Positions 1 through 5,801 of a stretch of DNA of 5,808 nucleotides are shown in pieces. The first letter of the stretch is position 1, and each line of letters starts with the position of its first letter. The stretch covers positions 1-5,808 of the forward strand of contig CAJOQO010000345.1 in the NCBI GenBank assembly GCA_905236545.1, given 5' to 3'. The position numbers and the translations under genes are program-made. Source of the stretch: an uncultured Lachnospiraceae bacterium. GTDB lineage: Bacteria > Bacillota > Clostridia > Lachnospirales > Lachnospiraceae. The notes beneath the pieces are model-generated. The model saw only the letters and a program-made list of their open reading frames with translations. It was not told where the DNA came from and searched no databases.

Positions 1-84
1 ATCGTCCGCTGAATACCCCGGACGCCCGATCGCAGTCGGCAAAGAGCTCAGCCGGAGTGGGCTACAGGTTTGCGATGGGGAAGA
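1..84. other. Left-edge stretch with no assignable gene
   Basis: I see no gene, promoter or RNA here that I can name. Two + frames run open from the window edge. The frame starting at base 2 stays open to about 358, and the frame starting at base 3 runs straight into the hydrolase. The C-terminus of a gene lying outside the window therefore cannot be excluded. The frame-2 translation did not resemble a family I know, and beyond 85 it runs through the tandem repeat, so I do not call it. Confidence 0.4.
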
Positions 85-187
85 CATCCGCAGGCCGGAG
101 CATATATTACAGCATCCGCAGGCCGGGGCAAAGGTTACAGCATCCGCAGGCCGGGGCATACATTACAGCATCCGCAGGCCGGGGCAT
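85..187. repeat. 28-bp tandem repeat, about 3.7 copies
   Basis: Units begin at 85, 113, 141 and 169; the last is cut after 19 bases. Each unit opens with CATCCGCAGGCCGG, then (A/G)GCA, four variable bases (TATA, AAGG or TACA), and closes with TTACAG. The copies are contiguous and have no unique spacers, so this is a minisatellite-type array and not a CRISPR. The period is not a multiple of three, yet no + strand frame meets a stop inside it. It ends about 20 bp before the start region of the hydrolase gene, where it could affect leader structure or copy-number variation. No function is visible. Confidence 0.9.
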
Positions 188-209
188 GGAGATCAGGGAG
201 AGCCGGTGC

Positions 210-995
210 TTGAAGAAACGGGTAATACAAAGAATGAAGAAACGACTCCGGATTATCATTTTGGGCATACTGCTTCTGCTGTCACTGCTGTGCTTTGCGT
301 TTCTGCTCTATACAGGCATATATTACCACGCAGATGCCTCTGCGCTGGCTGCGCTTGAGTCCGATGAAACCGTTCAGGTAACACAGACCGGATATGGCTG
401 GCTGTTCGACGGACCATCCGAAAAGGAGGCATTCATCTTCTATCCGGGAGCCAAGGTGGAAGAGACCGCATATGCACCATTGCTGCATCGCATCGCAGAG
501 CAGGGCATGGATGCCTGCCTTGTCAGCATGCCGTTCCGTCTCGCTGTTTTTGGAGTAAACAAGGCCGGTCAGGTGATACGGCAGCATGATTACGATTCCT
601 GGTACATAGGAGGCCATTCGCTTGGAGGCGCCATGGCAGCGAATTATGCTGCAGGGAATCCTGAGAAACTGGCAGGAGTCGTTCTGCTTGGCGCCTATTC
701 GACAAAAGACCTGAAGGAAGATCTTTCTGTGATTTCCATCTATGGTTCGGAAGACGGCGTTCTCAACAGAACAAGGATGCAGGAGTATGAGCGCTGCTTG
801 CCGGAAAACTGCGGACACTATGTGATAGCGGGCGGAAACCACGCGCAGTTCGGCAGCTACGGAAAACAGAACGGAGATGGGGAAGCGTCCATTTCGGCAA
901 AGGAGCAGCAAGACCGGACAGCGGAGCTGATCCTTGGAATGAAAAGACAGAACCCGGTTCATTCCGGCAGCCCCGGGCCGGAACGGCCATCATGA
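210..995 (+). CDS. Membrane-anchored alpha/beta hydrolase
   Basis: A serine hydrolase of the alpha/beta fold (Abhydrolase_5-like), about 261 residues. An N-terminal basic stretch is followed by one hydrophobic helix (about residues 15-37), giving a membrane anchor with the catalytic domain probably outside. The nucleophile elbow GGHSLGG puts Ser137 as nucleophile. The acid is probably Asp182 in YGSEDGVL and the base His211 in GGNHAQFG, so the triad looks intact. The substrate is unknown; esterase, lipase or peptidase activity is possible. I chose TTG at 210 because AGGGAG at 195-200 lies at proper spacing. ATG at 234 is the main alternative but has no clear ribosome binding site, and the frame is also open upstream to a GTG at 57 through the tandem repeat. 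A tail of about 17 residues follows the expected last helix and ends in the TCATGA shared with the opposing gene. No promoter was recognised. Confidence 0.85.
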   Translation: MKKRVIQRMKKRLRIIILGILLLLSLLCFAFLLYTGIYYHADASALAALESDETVQVTQTGYGWLFDGPSEKEAFIFYPGAKVEETAYAPLLHRIAEQGMDACLVSMPFRLAVFGVNKAGQVIRQHDYDSWYIGGHSLGGAMAANYAAGNPEKLAGVVLLGAYSTKDLKEDLSVISIYGSEDGVLNRTRMQEYERCLPENCGHYVIAGGNHAQFGSYGKQNGDGEASISAKEQQDRTAELILGMKRQNPVHSGSPGPERPS

Positions 996-2912
996 AGCAT
1001 CGATCCACAGAACGGGCCGGATTGCTCCGTCAGGCTTGTTGACCGCCTTACGGTCCGTCACCACATTTCCTTCCTGATCCACGATGGGGACGGTGACATT
1101 TCTTTCGCCCTTTTCTCCTCTGAGCCACCACCAGGAATAACAGTATCCCTTCCTGTACCAGCTTTTATGATGCGTGACGGGATCCGCGTTGGCTCCCCTG
1201 CGGACCGCCTCCGGCGTGACCGAAAGGACGCGTTCCGCCGGGGAAGGAAATGCCTCCATCACCTGCTTCACGGTGAGAAGCGTCACAAAGTCTTCCTCCA
1301 CCGGGATCAGCTTCTGCTTTTCATATTTGCTGAATGTGCTGAGGAATGCCTCTGAATTAAGCATCTTCCTGACATCCGATTCTTCCCAGGATATGCTCCG
1401 GTGCTTCTGGAAGTAACAGCCTGCGTCGATTCCTTCCAGGGTTGTCAGGCACACCTTCTCCCCGTCCCTTGCGATCACGGTCCACCGGAGCCGCTGCCTG
1501 CCCAGACCGGAGGGATCTGTTTTGTAACGGCCCCACAGGATCTCGCTTCCGACCTTCGCCTGCCTGACCGATTCCCATTCCTCCCGGAATTCTTTCCGTG
1601 CGAGGAGATCCTTCCCGGCCGGAACCAGGATCCCCGCGGCAAGGAGGCAGATTACCGCTGCCGGGAGGAGCGCCTTCAGGCGGATCGTCCTGCGCGGGCG
1701 GGGCGCCTTCCCCATCTCCCGTGCAATTCTTACCCTTCGCGCTCTGGAAGCTGCGAGATCTGCGGCAAGGGCGGACAGGCCTTTGACGGTCAGGGCAGTC
1801 AGGTACCGGATCCCGGGTGACAGGAGAGCAGTGCAGGCAAAGCTGCAGACGAGAACTGCCGCAAACCGGGTGAAGTCCTTCATCCTCACCTGGGCAAAGA
1901 CTCTGTTCACAAAATAACCGTGGATCAGGAAGAGCTCCCTGCTGATTCCGGCGACATAGCGCATGATGGGACTGTTCAGGATTACTTTCTGGTTGAGCAG
2001 TACAACGAATCCGATAAATGTGCAGCATGCCGTCATCTGGGAGGCCAGTGTGACGGCCGCGTTCCGGACGGCATGGGAGGATGCGGGATCCGTGTAGTAA
2101 CCATACCGGTTTACACACCGGACGGAGATGAAAAATGTGACAGCGGACAGGACCAGAAACAAAAGCAGCAGGGGGATCAGATGCCTGCGGGAATATCCGG
2201 CCAGGCGTTTTTGGAAACGGGCAGTCAGAAGCCCGGCGGGAAAGGCGATTGTGGAATTGAACCACCACTCGCCGCGGAACCAGTGCACCTTGTTTCCCGG
2301 AACATCGTGTCCCTGGAAGAAGCTGTACCGGATGAGAAGGAGGGCTGCGATACACAGCAGCGCGAGGGCGGCGTCCCTGTTTGGGATCAGCCGGAAGATC
2401 AGCCAGAAGAGAAGGTAGAGGATCACAATTTCGACAATGAACCAGCCGTTGCTGTTGACCAGTGTGATCCCAAAGATTTCGGACAGGATCTGCGCTGCGG
2501 TTCTGTGCGCCCCGTATCCGGCCGTATTGAGCAGGACGCCGAGAACATTGACCGCCCAGAACGGAATCAGGACGGAGGGGAGCCTTCTGTACAGGAAGGT
2601 TTTCAGATAGTCAGGCTTCGTCTGCAGGCTGGTGATCAGACCGTACCCTGAAAAGAAGAAAAAAAGTGCGGTAAACAGGAACCCCATATCGTTGAGCACG
2701 GTAACAGGCCCCTTGTTGAAGACGCCGTAGGAGGTGATCTGCTGCGTGAGATGATGGAGGACGACCCCGATGCATGCGAATGCCTGTATCATCCGGGTCT
2801 GATCCTGGAGCAGGAAAGAGGAACTGCCTTCATCATGCTTCGCGATCCGGGCACGGAAGAAAACAGCTCCCAGCCAGAGGGCGGGATAGACCAGCAGGAT
2901 CAGAGCTTTCAT
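990..2912 (-). CDS. Acyltransferase-3 membrane protein fused to DUF6273-like domain
   Basis: A 640-residue protein in two parts. Residues 1 to about 380 form an acyltransferase-3 (PF01757-type) domain with about ten or eleven hydrophobic segments. Family-like landmarks are QAFACIGVVLHH (His53-His54), FFFFSGYG at 84-91, the YRR...IPFW stretch at 108-119, and LFLIHGYF at 327-334. Members of this family O-acylate cell-surface sugars, peptidoglycan or lipids. A basic linker (about 389-412, RARRVR and PRPRR) precedes a further helix (413-432). The C-terminal domain (about 450-640) resembles DUF6273: ILWGRY, WEESDVRKMLN, WWWLRG and IRPVLWID. By the positive-inside rule this domain should lie outside the cell. 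The ATG start is well supported by GGGAGG eight bases upstream and by an extended -10 promoter. The usual acyltransferase-3 protein is about 350-400 residues, so the tail is a true addition. The substrate is unknown. Confidence 0.88.
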   Translation of the reverse strand: MKALILLVYPALWLGAVFFRARIAKHDEGSSSFLLQDQTRMIQAFACIGVVLHHLTQQITSYGVFNKGPVTVLNDMGFLFTALFFFFSGYGLITSLQTKPDYLKTFLYRRLPSVLIPFWAVNVLGVLLNTAGYGAHRTAAQILSEIFGITLVNSNGWFIVEIVILYLLFWLIFRLIPNRDAALALLCIAALLLIRYSFFQGHDVPGNKVHWFRGEWWFNSTIAFPAGLLTARFQKRLAGYSRRHLIPLLLLFLVLSAVTFFISVRCVNRYGYYTDPASSHAVRNAAVTLASQMTACCTFIGFVVLLNQKVILNSPIMRYVAGISRELFLIHGYFVNRVFAQVRMKDFTRFAAVLVCSFACTALLSPGIRYLTALTVKGLSALAADLAASRARRVRIAREMGKAPRPRRTIRLKALLPAAVICLLAAGILVPAGKDLLARKEFREEWESVRQAKVGSEILWGRYKTDPSGLGRQRLRWTVIARDGEKVCLTTLEGIDAGCYFQKHRSISWEESDVRKMLNSEAFLSTFSKYEKQKLIPVEEDFVTLLTVKQVMEAFPSPAERVLSVTPEAVRRGANADPVTHHKSWYRKGYCYSWWWLRGEKGERNVTVPIVDQEGNVVTDRKAVNKPDGAIRPVLWIDAS

Positions 2913-2920
2913 AGATATTG

Positions 2921-2926
2921 CCTCCC
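2921..2926 (-). promoter_or_regulatory. Ribosome binding site of the acyltransferase gene
   Basis: Read on the - strand this is GGGAGG, eight bases before the ATG at 2912-2910. It fixes the start and so keeps the extra N-terminal hydrophobic segment (residues 1-18) ahead of the acyltransferase core. Confidence 0.8.
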
Positions 2927-2975
2927 TGTGACCGGAATCTCTGTCTGCACGATTGCCATGTAAGGTGATGACTGT

Positions 2976-2984
2976 ATTATAGCA
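2976..2984 (-). promoter_or_regulatory. Extended -10 promoter for the acyltransferase gene
   Basis: The - strand reads TGCTATAAT, a perfect TATAAT preceded by the TGn of an extended -10 element. No good -35 is present at 16-18 bp, which fits extended -10 promoters. Transcription would start near 2969, giving a leader of about 57 nt. Confidence 0.65.
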
Positions 2985-3087
2985 TGATTGTGGGAGCGCG
3001 AAGCGCGGAACCGTTCATAATCGATTTTGGGTACTGTAACACTGTAGCATTTATTGTGCGCTGTTTCCCATTGAAGCATGCGAACCC

Positions 3088-3117
3088 ATGACAGGAGCGG
3101 CCGGAGTATTGTATAAT
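3088..3117 (+). promoter_or_regulatory. Sigma-A-type promoter for the HD hydrolase gene
   Basis: ATGACA at 3088-3093 (five of six matches to TTGACA) is followed after 18 bp by TATAAT at 3112-3117. The predicted start near 3124 gives a leader of about 124 nt before the ATG at 3248. The transcript probably continues into the MATE remnant, because no terminator was seen between the two. Confidence 0.65.
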
Positions 3118-3247
3118 CATAAAAGTCCGGCAGTGGCTGTGCTGAATCCGGCGTATCATTATGCTGCCTGACGAAGCAATCGGAAAAGCAGACCGGCAGA
3201 ATGAAAAAGTGATTCGGAAACAGAACCTGAGGTGGAAGGGAAGAAAA

Positions 3248-3823
3248 ATGGAAAGGCTGACATTGGAAAAAGCAAAGGAAATCAACGCGCAGATGGTTAC
3301 AGAGGAGCATCTGATCCTGCATGCGGCAAATGTATCCGCGGCGATGGGCGCGATGGCAGAGCATTTTGGTGAGGACCAGGAGCATTGGGAGGCTGTAGGA
3401 TGGCTTCACGATTATGATTATGAGAAGTATCCGGAAGAACACCTGGCGCACACAGAGGAGCCGCTTCGCGCGCTGGGAGTTCCGGAGGAGGATATCCGCG
3501 CGATTCTTTCTCATGGATATGGGATCTGCACGGACGTGGAGCCCGTCACAAATCTGGAAAAAAGCCTCTTTACGGTGGATGAACTGACCGGAATCGTCCA
3601 GGCTGCTGCAAGGATGCGTCCGAACGGCATCACGGACATGGAAGTGAAGAGCTTCATGAAGAAGTGGAAAGATAAGAGGTTCGCCGCAAAGTGCGACCGC
3701 CCTCTGATCCTGAAGGGGTGTGAGATGCTGGGGATGGATATCAGGGATGTCTCGGCGATTGTCATTGAAGGGATGAAAGCACATGCCCGGGAGCTTCAGC
3801 TGACGGGGAATGACACCGAATGA
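3248..3823 (+). CDS. HD-domain metal-dependent phosphohydrolase (predicted)
   Basis: A 191-residue soluble protein of the HD superfamily, close in pattern to the short predicted HD hydrolases common in Clostridia (COG2316-like, by memory). Probable metal ligands are His25 (HLILHAANV), His54-Asp55 (GWLHDYDYEKYPEEH), His89 (SHGYG) and Asp111 (TVDELTG). All are in the usual order, so the enzyme should be active. HD proteins hydrolyse nucleotides or other phosphate esters with divalent metals; the substrate here is not known. The end of the fold is marked by MEVKSF and the basic KKWKDKRF segment. I chose ATG 3248 because AAGGGA lies six bases upstream and AGGTGG slightly further. The in-frame ATG at 3161 has no ribosome binding site. 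It is followed after 59 bp by the MATE remnant on the same strand. Confidence 0.85.
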   Translation: MERLTLEKAKEINAQMVTEEHLILHAANVSAAMGAMAEHFGEDQEHWEAVGWLHDYDYEKYPEEHLAHTEEPLRALGVPEEDIRAILSHGYGICTDVEPVTNLEKSLFTVDELTGIVQAAARMRPNGITDMEVKSFMKKWKDKRFAAKCDRPLILKGCEMLGMDIRDVSAIVIEGMKAHARELQLTGNDTE

Positions 3824-3863
3824 CAGAAGGATTTGTTTCAGAACAATATTTCTTTCCTGTAGC

Positions 3864-3875
3864 AAAGAGGTGATC
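3864..3875 (+). promoter_or_regulatory. Very strong ribosome binding site of the MATE remnant
   Basis: AAAGAGGTGATC closely matches the complement of the 16S rRNA 3' end and lies seven bases before the ATG at 3883. The initiation signal of the broken gene is thus intact, and the short N-terminal fragment could still be made in quantity. Confidence 0.75.
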
Positions 3876-3882
3876 AAAGAGG

Positions 3883-4411
3883 ATGAAAACGGACAATTCT
3901 TTCGGCGGCGGGGCTGCCTGGATCCAAAAAAACGGGTTGATCCCCAGTATGTTTTTATACACGACGGTTGCCATGATTCTGACCGGATTTGCGGGAGTCA
4001 TCTCCAACATCATCGACGGAATGATCACCAGCCGGGTTCTCGGAGAAGATGCCTATTCCTCGATTTCCCTGCTCGGTCCGTTCGTCAGCGTGCTGCTTCT
4101 CATCGCAGGCTTTATCTCGACCGGCAACCAGGTTGTGTGCTCCAAACACCTCGGCAAGGCGGAGAAGGTTCGGGCCGTACGGTCTGGACTACCGTCTTGC
4201 CATCAACGGTGAAAAGATTACGCTGACCTTCCGTGATCTGTGCGAGGCCTTCGACCCTCTCCAGTGGCGGGAGCTTCATATGAAAGACGAATCCGGAGAA
4301 TACGTCGGGATCCGTCTGGTTCTCGGACTGGCAAAAGAGGTCCGTTACTTCAATGCATTTCAGAGCAACAACGTCATCCTGTATCTGGACGACGTGCGGA
4401 AATCATGCTGA
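3883..4411 (+). pseudogene. MATE transporter/HATPase gene collapsed by internal deletion
   Basis: Two ends of one gene type remain, in different frames. From ATG 3883 the first ~98 codons read as the N-terminus of a MATE-family exporter: FLYTTVAMILTGFAGVISN, IIDGMITSRVLGEDAYSSIS and CSKHLGKAEK, about two membrane helices. Near 4168-4183 similarity stops; this frame then adds about ten unrelated residues and ends at 4212. In the +1 frame, from about 4169 to the stop at 4409-4411, the sequence reads like the end of an RsbW/SpoIIAB-type HATPase domain: DYRLAINGEK, FRDLCEAFDP, VGIRLVLGLAKEV and FQSNNVILYL. Such domains occur at the C-terminus of some clostridial MATE proteins (from memory). The other ten or so helices and the ATPase N-box are absent, so more than 1 kb is probably lost. 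It cannot act as a transporter. An assembly chimera is the chief alternative. Confidence 0.75.
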
Positions 4412-4418
4412 CGCGGCA

Positions 4419-5156
4419 TCATTTCATCCTGCCGTTCCTCCTGATCTGCGATACAACGAACACGATTCCCGCAAGGACGCCGATCGTGTAGACCACACTG
4501 GAGTAGGTGATCCTGCCTTTGAAGGAAATCATATTCAGCATATTTACGAATAATATGGCGTCTATGCCGAGCACGATCAGAACCCGGTTGCTGCTTCCGA
4601 GGAGCTTTCTTACCGGCCTGGCTCTCACCAGGAAGGGGAGGAAGACGACGGCAAGACCAAACAGTACGGAACTTGAGGCGATAAAGAACCAGTTCCCGTG
4701 AGAATAGAGGCAGGTTACGCCGAGAAGAACCATCAGGCTGCAGGTGAAAGCGCAGAAGGTCCAGAACAGCTTGTCTTCCGGCATCATCAGAGGCACGAGG
4801 ATCAGTGAGGCCGCTACGGCGAGCGAGGCCAGAACGATAAAGAACCATCCGAGCGCTCTTCCGGAGGAGAGGTTGATAATGAGGCACACGAGAACCGGGA
4901 TCATGAAAAGCCCGGCGATTCCGGAGCCGACCGCGGTGGTGCGGCGCTTCAGGCGCTTTTCGCCGTATCGGAGCACCATGTCCTTTTCCTCGATGAGGTC
5001 GGTCACAATTTCATTTTCTCTCAGCTTCTTTAAGTATTCGCTGCAGTCGGGGCATCCTTTCAGATGCTCTTCGACCAGCTCGCGGCTTGCATCGCTGCAT
5101 ACGTCGTCAGCGTAGAGCGGAAGCAGGTCGTGCATTATTTCACAAGTCTTATTCAC
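4419..5156 (-). CDS. zf-HC2 anti-sigma factor with six membrane helices
   Basis: A 245-residue membrane protein. The N-terminal ~45 residues form an anti-sigma zinc finger (zf-HC2): Cys5, His31, Cys35 and Cys38, the last three in the typical HLKGCPDC pattern. This cytoplasmic domain should hold the partner sigma factor inactive. A charged linker (about 45-72) leads to six hydrophobic segments at about 75-95, 102-124, 131-150, 155-178, 190-210 and 217-236, joined by short loops, so there is no large outside sensor domain. The start is GTG at 5156. It overlaps the sigma stop as GTGA, which points to translational coupling, with an AAAGGATGGATC-like ribosome binding site inside the end of the sigma gene. 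The stop lies seven bases from the end of the convergent MATE remnant. The partner is inferred from context; the signal sensed is unknown. Confidence 0.88.
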   Translation of the reverse strand: MNKTCEIMHDLLPLYADDVCSDASRELVEEHLKGCPDCSEYLKKLRENEIVTDLIEEKDMVLRYGEKRLKRRTTAVGSGIAGLFMIPVLVCLIINLSSGRALGWFFIVLASLAVAASLILVPLMMPEDKLFWTFCAFTCSLMVLLGVTCLYSHGNWFFIASSSVLFGLAVVFLPFLVRARPVRKLLGSSNRVLIVLGIDAILFVNMLNMISFKGRITYSSVVYTIGVLAGIVFVVSQIRRNGRMK

Positions 5157-5638
5157 GATTGATCCATCCTTTCCTGTAATCTGATTCTCGCGCGGTGGCA
5201 GGTAACTCTTGCCCAGTTTTCGGTTTTGCCGAAGATTTTCCCAATCTCGGAGAAGCTCAGCTCCCCGAAGACCCGCAGCTCGAACACTTCCCGGAAGGGT
5301 TCCCCGAGACTGTGCAGCGCCAGGTGGATCCGAAAAGACGAGTCTTTTTCCACCGCTGTCCGCTCGACGCTTTTCCCGGGATCCGGCATTTCTTCCGGAA
5401 TGTCTCCGAATCTTGCCTCCCTGCGTTTCTGATCCGCGAACAGATTTTTCGCAATCGCGCAGAGCCAGGTCACCTCATCGGACTCTCCGCGGAATTCACG
5501 CTGTTTCGAAAAAGCCCGGTAAAACGTTTCCTGCGTGATTTCCTCGGCAGAAGACCGGTCTCCCGATAAGGTCATGGCGTAAGAGAAGACCCGCATATAA
5601 CAGGCTTCATACATCTGCGCGTATGTCTCCTGTGTCAC
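5153..5638 (-). CDS. ECF-type RNA polymerase sigma factor
   Basis: A 161-residue group-4 (ECF) sigma factor. Region 2 spans about residues 7-73, with ITQETFYRAF and the WLCAIAKNLFADQKRR helix that contacts the -10. Region 4 spans about 104-158, with LSFSEIGKIFGKTENWARVT followed by CHRARIRL, the helix-turn-helix that reads the -35. Length and order are normal for the family, and no extra domain is present. I chose GTG at 5638 because GGAGGGG (5653-5647) lies eight bases upstream. An in-frame ATG at 5740 exists, but it has no ribosome binding site, lies inside the long hairpin, and sits upstream of the ECF promoter. The gene is followed, with a 4-bp overlap, by its probable anti-sigma factor. 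It likely drives its own operon plus targets outside the window. Confidence 0.9.
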   Translation of the reverse strand: MTQETYAQMYEACYMRVFSYAMTLSGDRSSAEEITQETFYRAFSKQREFRGESDEVTWLCAIAKNLFADQKRREARFGDIPEEMPDPGKSVERTAVEKDSSFRIHLALHSLGEPFREVFELRVFGELSFSEIGKIFGKTENWARVTCHRARIRLQERMDQS

Positions 5639-5646
5639 TGTCTTTA

Positions 5647-5653
5647 CCCCTCC
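5647..5653 (-). promoter_or_regulatory. Ribosome binding site that sets the sigma factor start
   Basis: GGAGGGG on the - strand, eight bases before the GTG at 5638-5636. It decides against the upstream ATG at 5740, which would add 34 residues unlike any sigma region. Confidence 0.8.
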
Positions 5654-5676
5654 TTTCTGTTCGCTTTCATGGATTA

Positions 5677-5702
5677 GACGGAGAAAGAGCCGATTTGTTA
5701 CA
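5677..5702 (-). promoter_or_regulatory. ECF-type autoregulatory promoter of the sigma operon
   Basis: On the - strand TGTAAC (5702-5697) is followed by exactly 16 bp and then CGTC (5680-5677). This matches the -35 (TGAAAC or TGTAAC) and -10 (CGTC or CGAC) pattern of Bacillus-type ECF promoters. An A/T-rich tract (AAATTTTTTC, 5720-5711) just upstream may act as an UP element. Transcription would start near 5670, about 30 nt before the GTG start. The location directly ahead of the sigma gene implies self-activation. Confidence 0.7.
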
Positions 5703-5731
5703 GGATATTTGAAAAAATTTGCTACCTGTGC

Positions 5732-5801
5732 GGTTGCCATGCGGTTCTTGATTCTGTGCTCGATTTATCGAAGCACAGAATCAAGGTTCGTATGAGCAAC
5801 C
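5732..5801 (+). repeat. 70-nt long imperfect inverted repeat (hairpin)
   Basis: The arms 5747-5760 (CTTGATTCTGTGCT) and 5772-5785 pair perfectly over 14 bp. The stem continues outwards through 5732-5746 with 5786-5801, ending in GGTTGC against GCAACC. It has one T-T mismatch, one bulged A (5795), and a bulged A (5771) near a small CGA/TCG-closed TTTA loop. Three of the outer pairs are G-T, so the fold is best as RNA read from the + strand. No T-run follows on either side, so it is not a standard terminator. It may be an operator, a mobile-element end, or a structured RNA. Confidence 0.7.

Larger units (their letters stand above)
2913..3247. other. Divergent intergenic region with two promoters
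   Basis: This 335-bp gap separates the - strand acyltransferase gene from the + strand HD gene. It holds an extended -10 promoter firing left and a -35/-10 promoter firing right, listed separately. Between them, at 3033-3048, is an imperfect tandem octamer (ACTGTAAC then ACTGTAGC) that could be a protein site. The rightward leader (about 3124-3247) shows no stable hairpin or riboswitch that I recognise, and no small open frame with a ribosome binding site. Confidence 0.6.

Noticed and set aside
85..187. CRISPR-like short repeats
   Set aside because: The 28-bp units are contiguous. Only four bases per unit vary, there are no spacers of normal length, and no cas gene is in the window.
2..358. 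Upstream gene reading into the window in frame 2
   Set aside because: Open but without a recognisable domain, and most of it lies in the tandem repeat or overlaps the hydrolase out of frame; it cannot be judged without sequence to the left.
976..988. Small GGCCG-GAA-CGGCC hairpin as terminator for the convergent genes
   Set aside because: Five-base stem inside the hydrolase coding end, with no T-run on either strand.
1357..2355. Long - strand open frame (332 codons) inside the acyltransferase gene
   Set aside because: Proline- and arginine-rich out-of-frame translation of the real gene on the same strand, typical of G+C-rich shadows.
1920..2651. + strand open frame of 243 codons opposite the acyltransferase
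   Set aside because: Antisense shadow with a strongly biased Asp/Gln/Glu/Gly composition and no domain.
3035..3062. Second ECF promoter beginning TGTAAC at 3035 on +
   Set aside because: No CGTC or CGAC at 15-17 bp; the nearest candidate is CGCT at 18 bp, so the match to the sigma operon promoter is poor.
2909..3877. Long - strand open frame (322 codons) over the intergenic region and HD gene
   Set aside because: It is antisense to a clear HD-domain gene, covers both promoters, and its translation resembles no family; it is a shadow of the codon pattern.
5732..5801. Integron attC site
   Set aside because: Long stem with bulged bases recalls attC, but the ends (GGTTGC/GCAACC) do not fit the RYYYAAC/GTTRRRY core sites and there is no integrase in the window.
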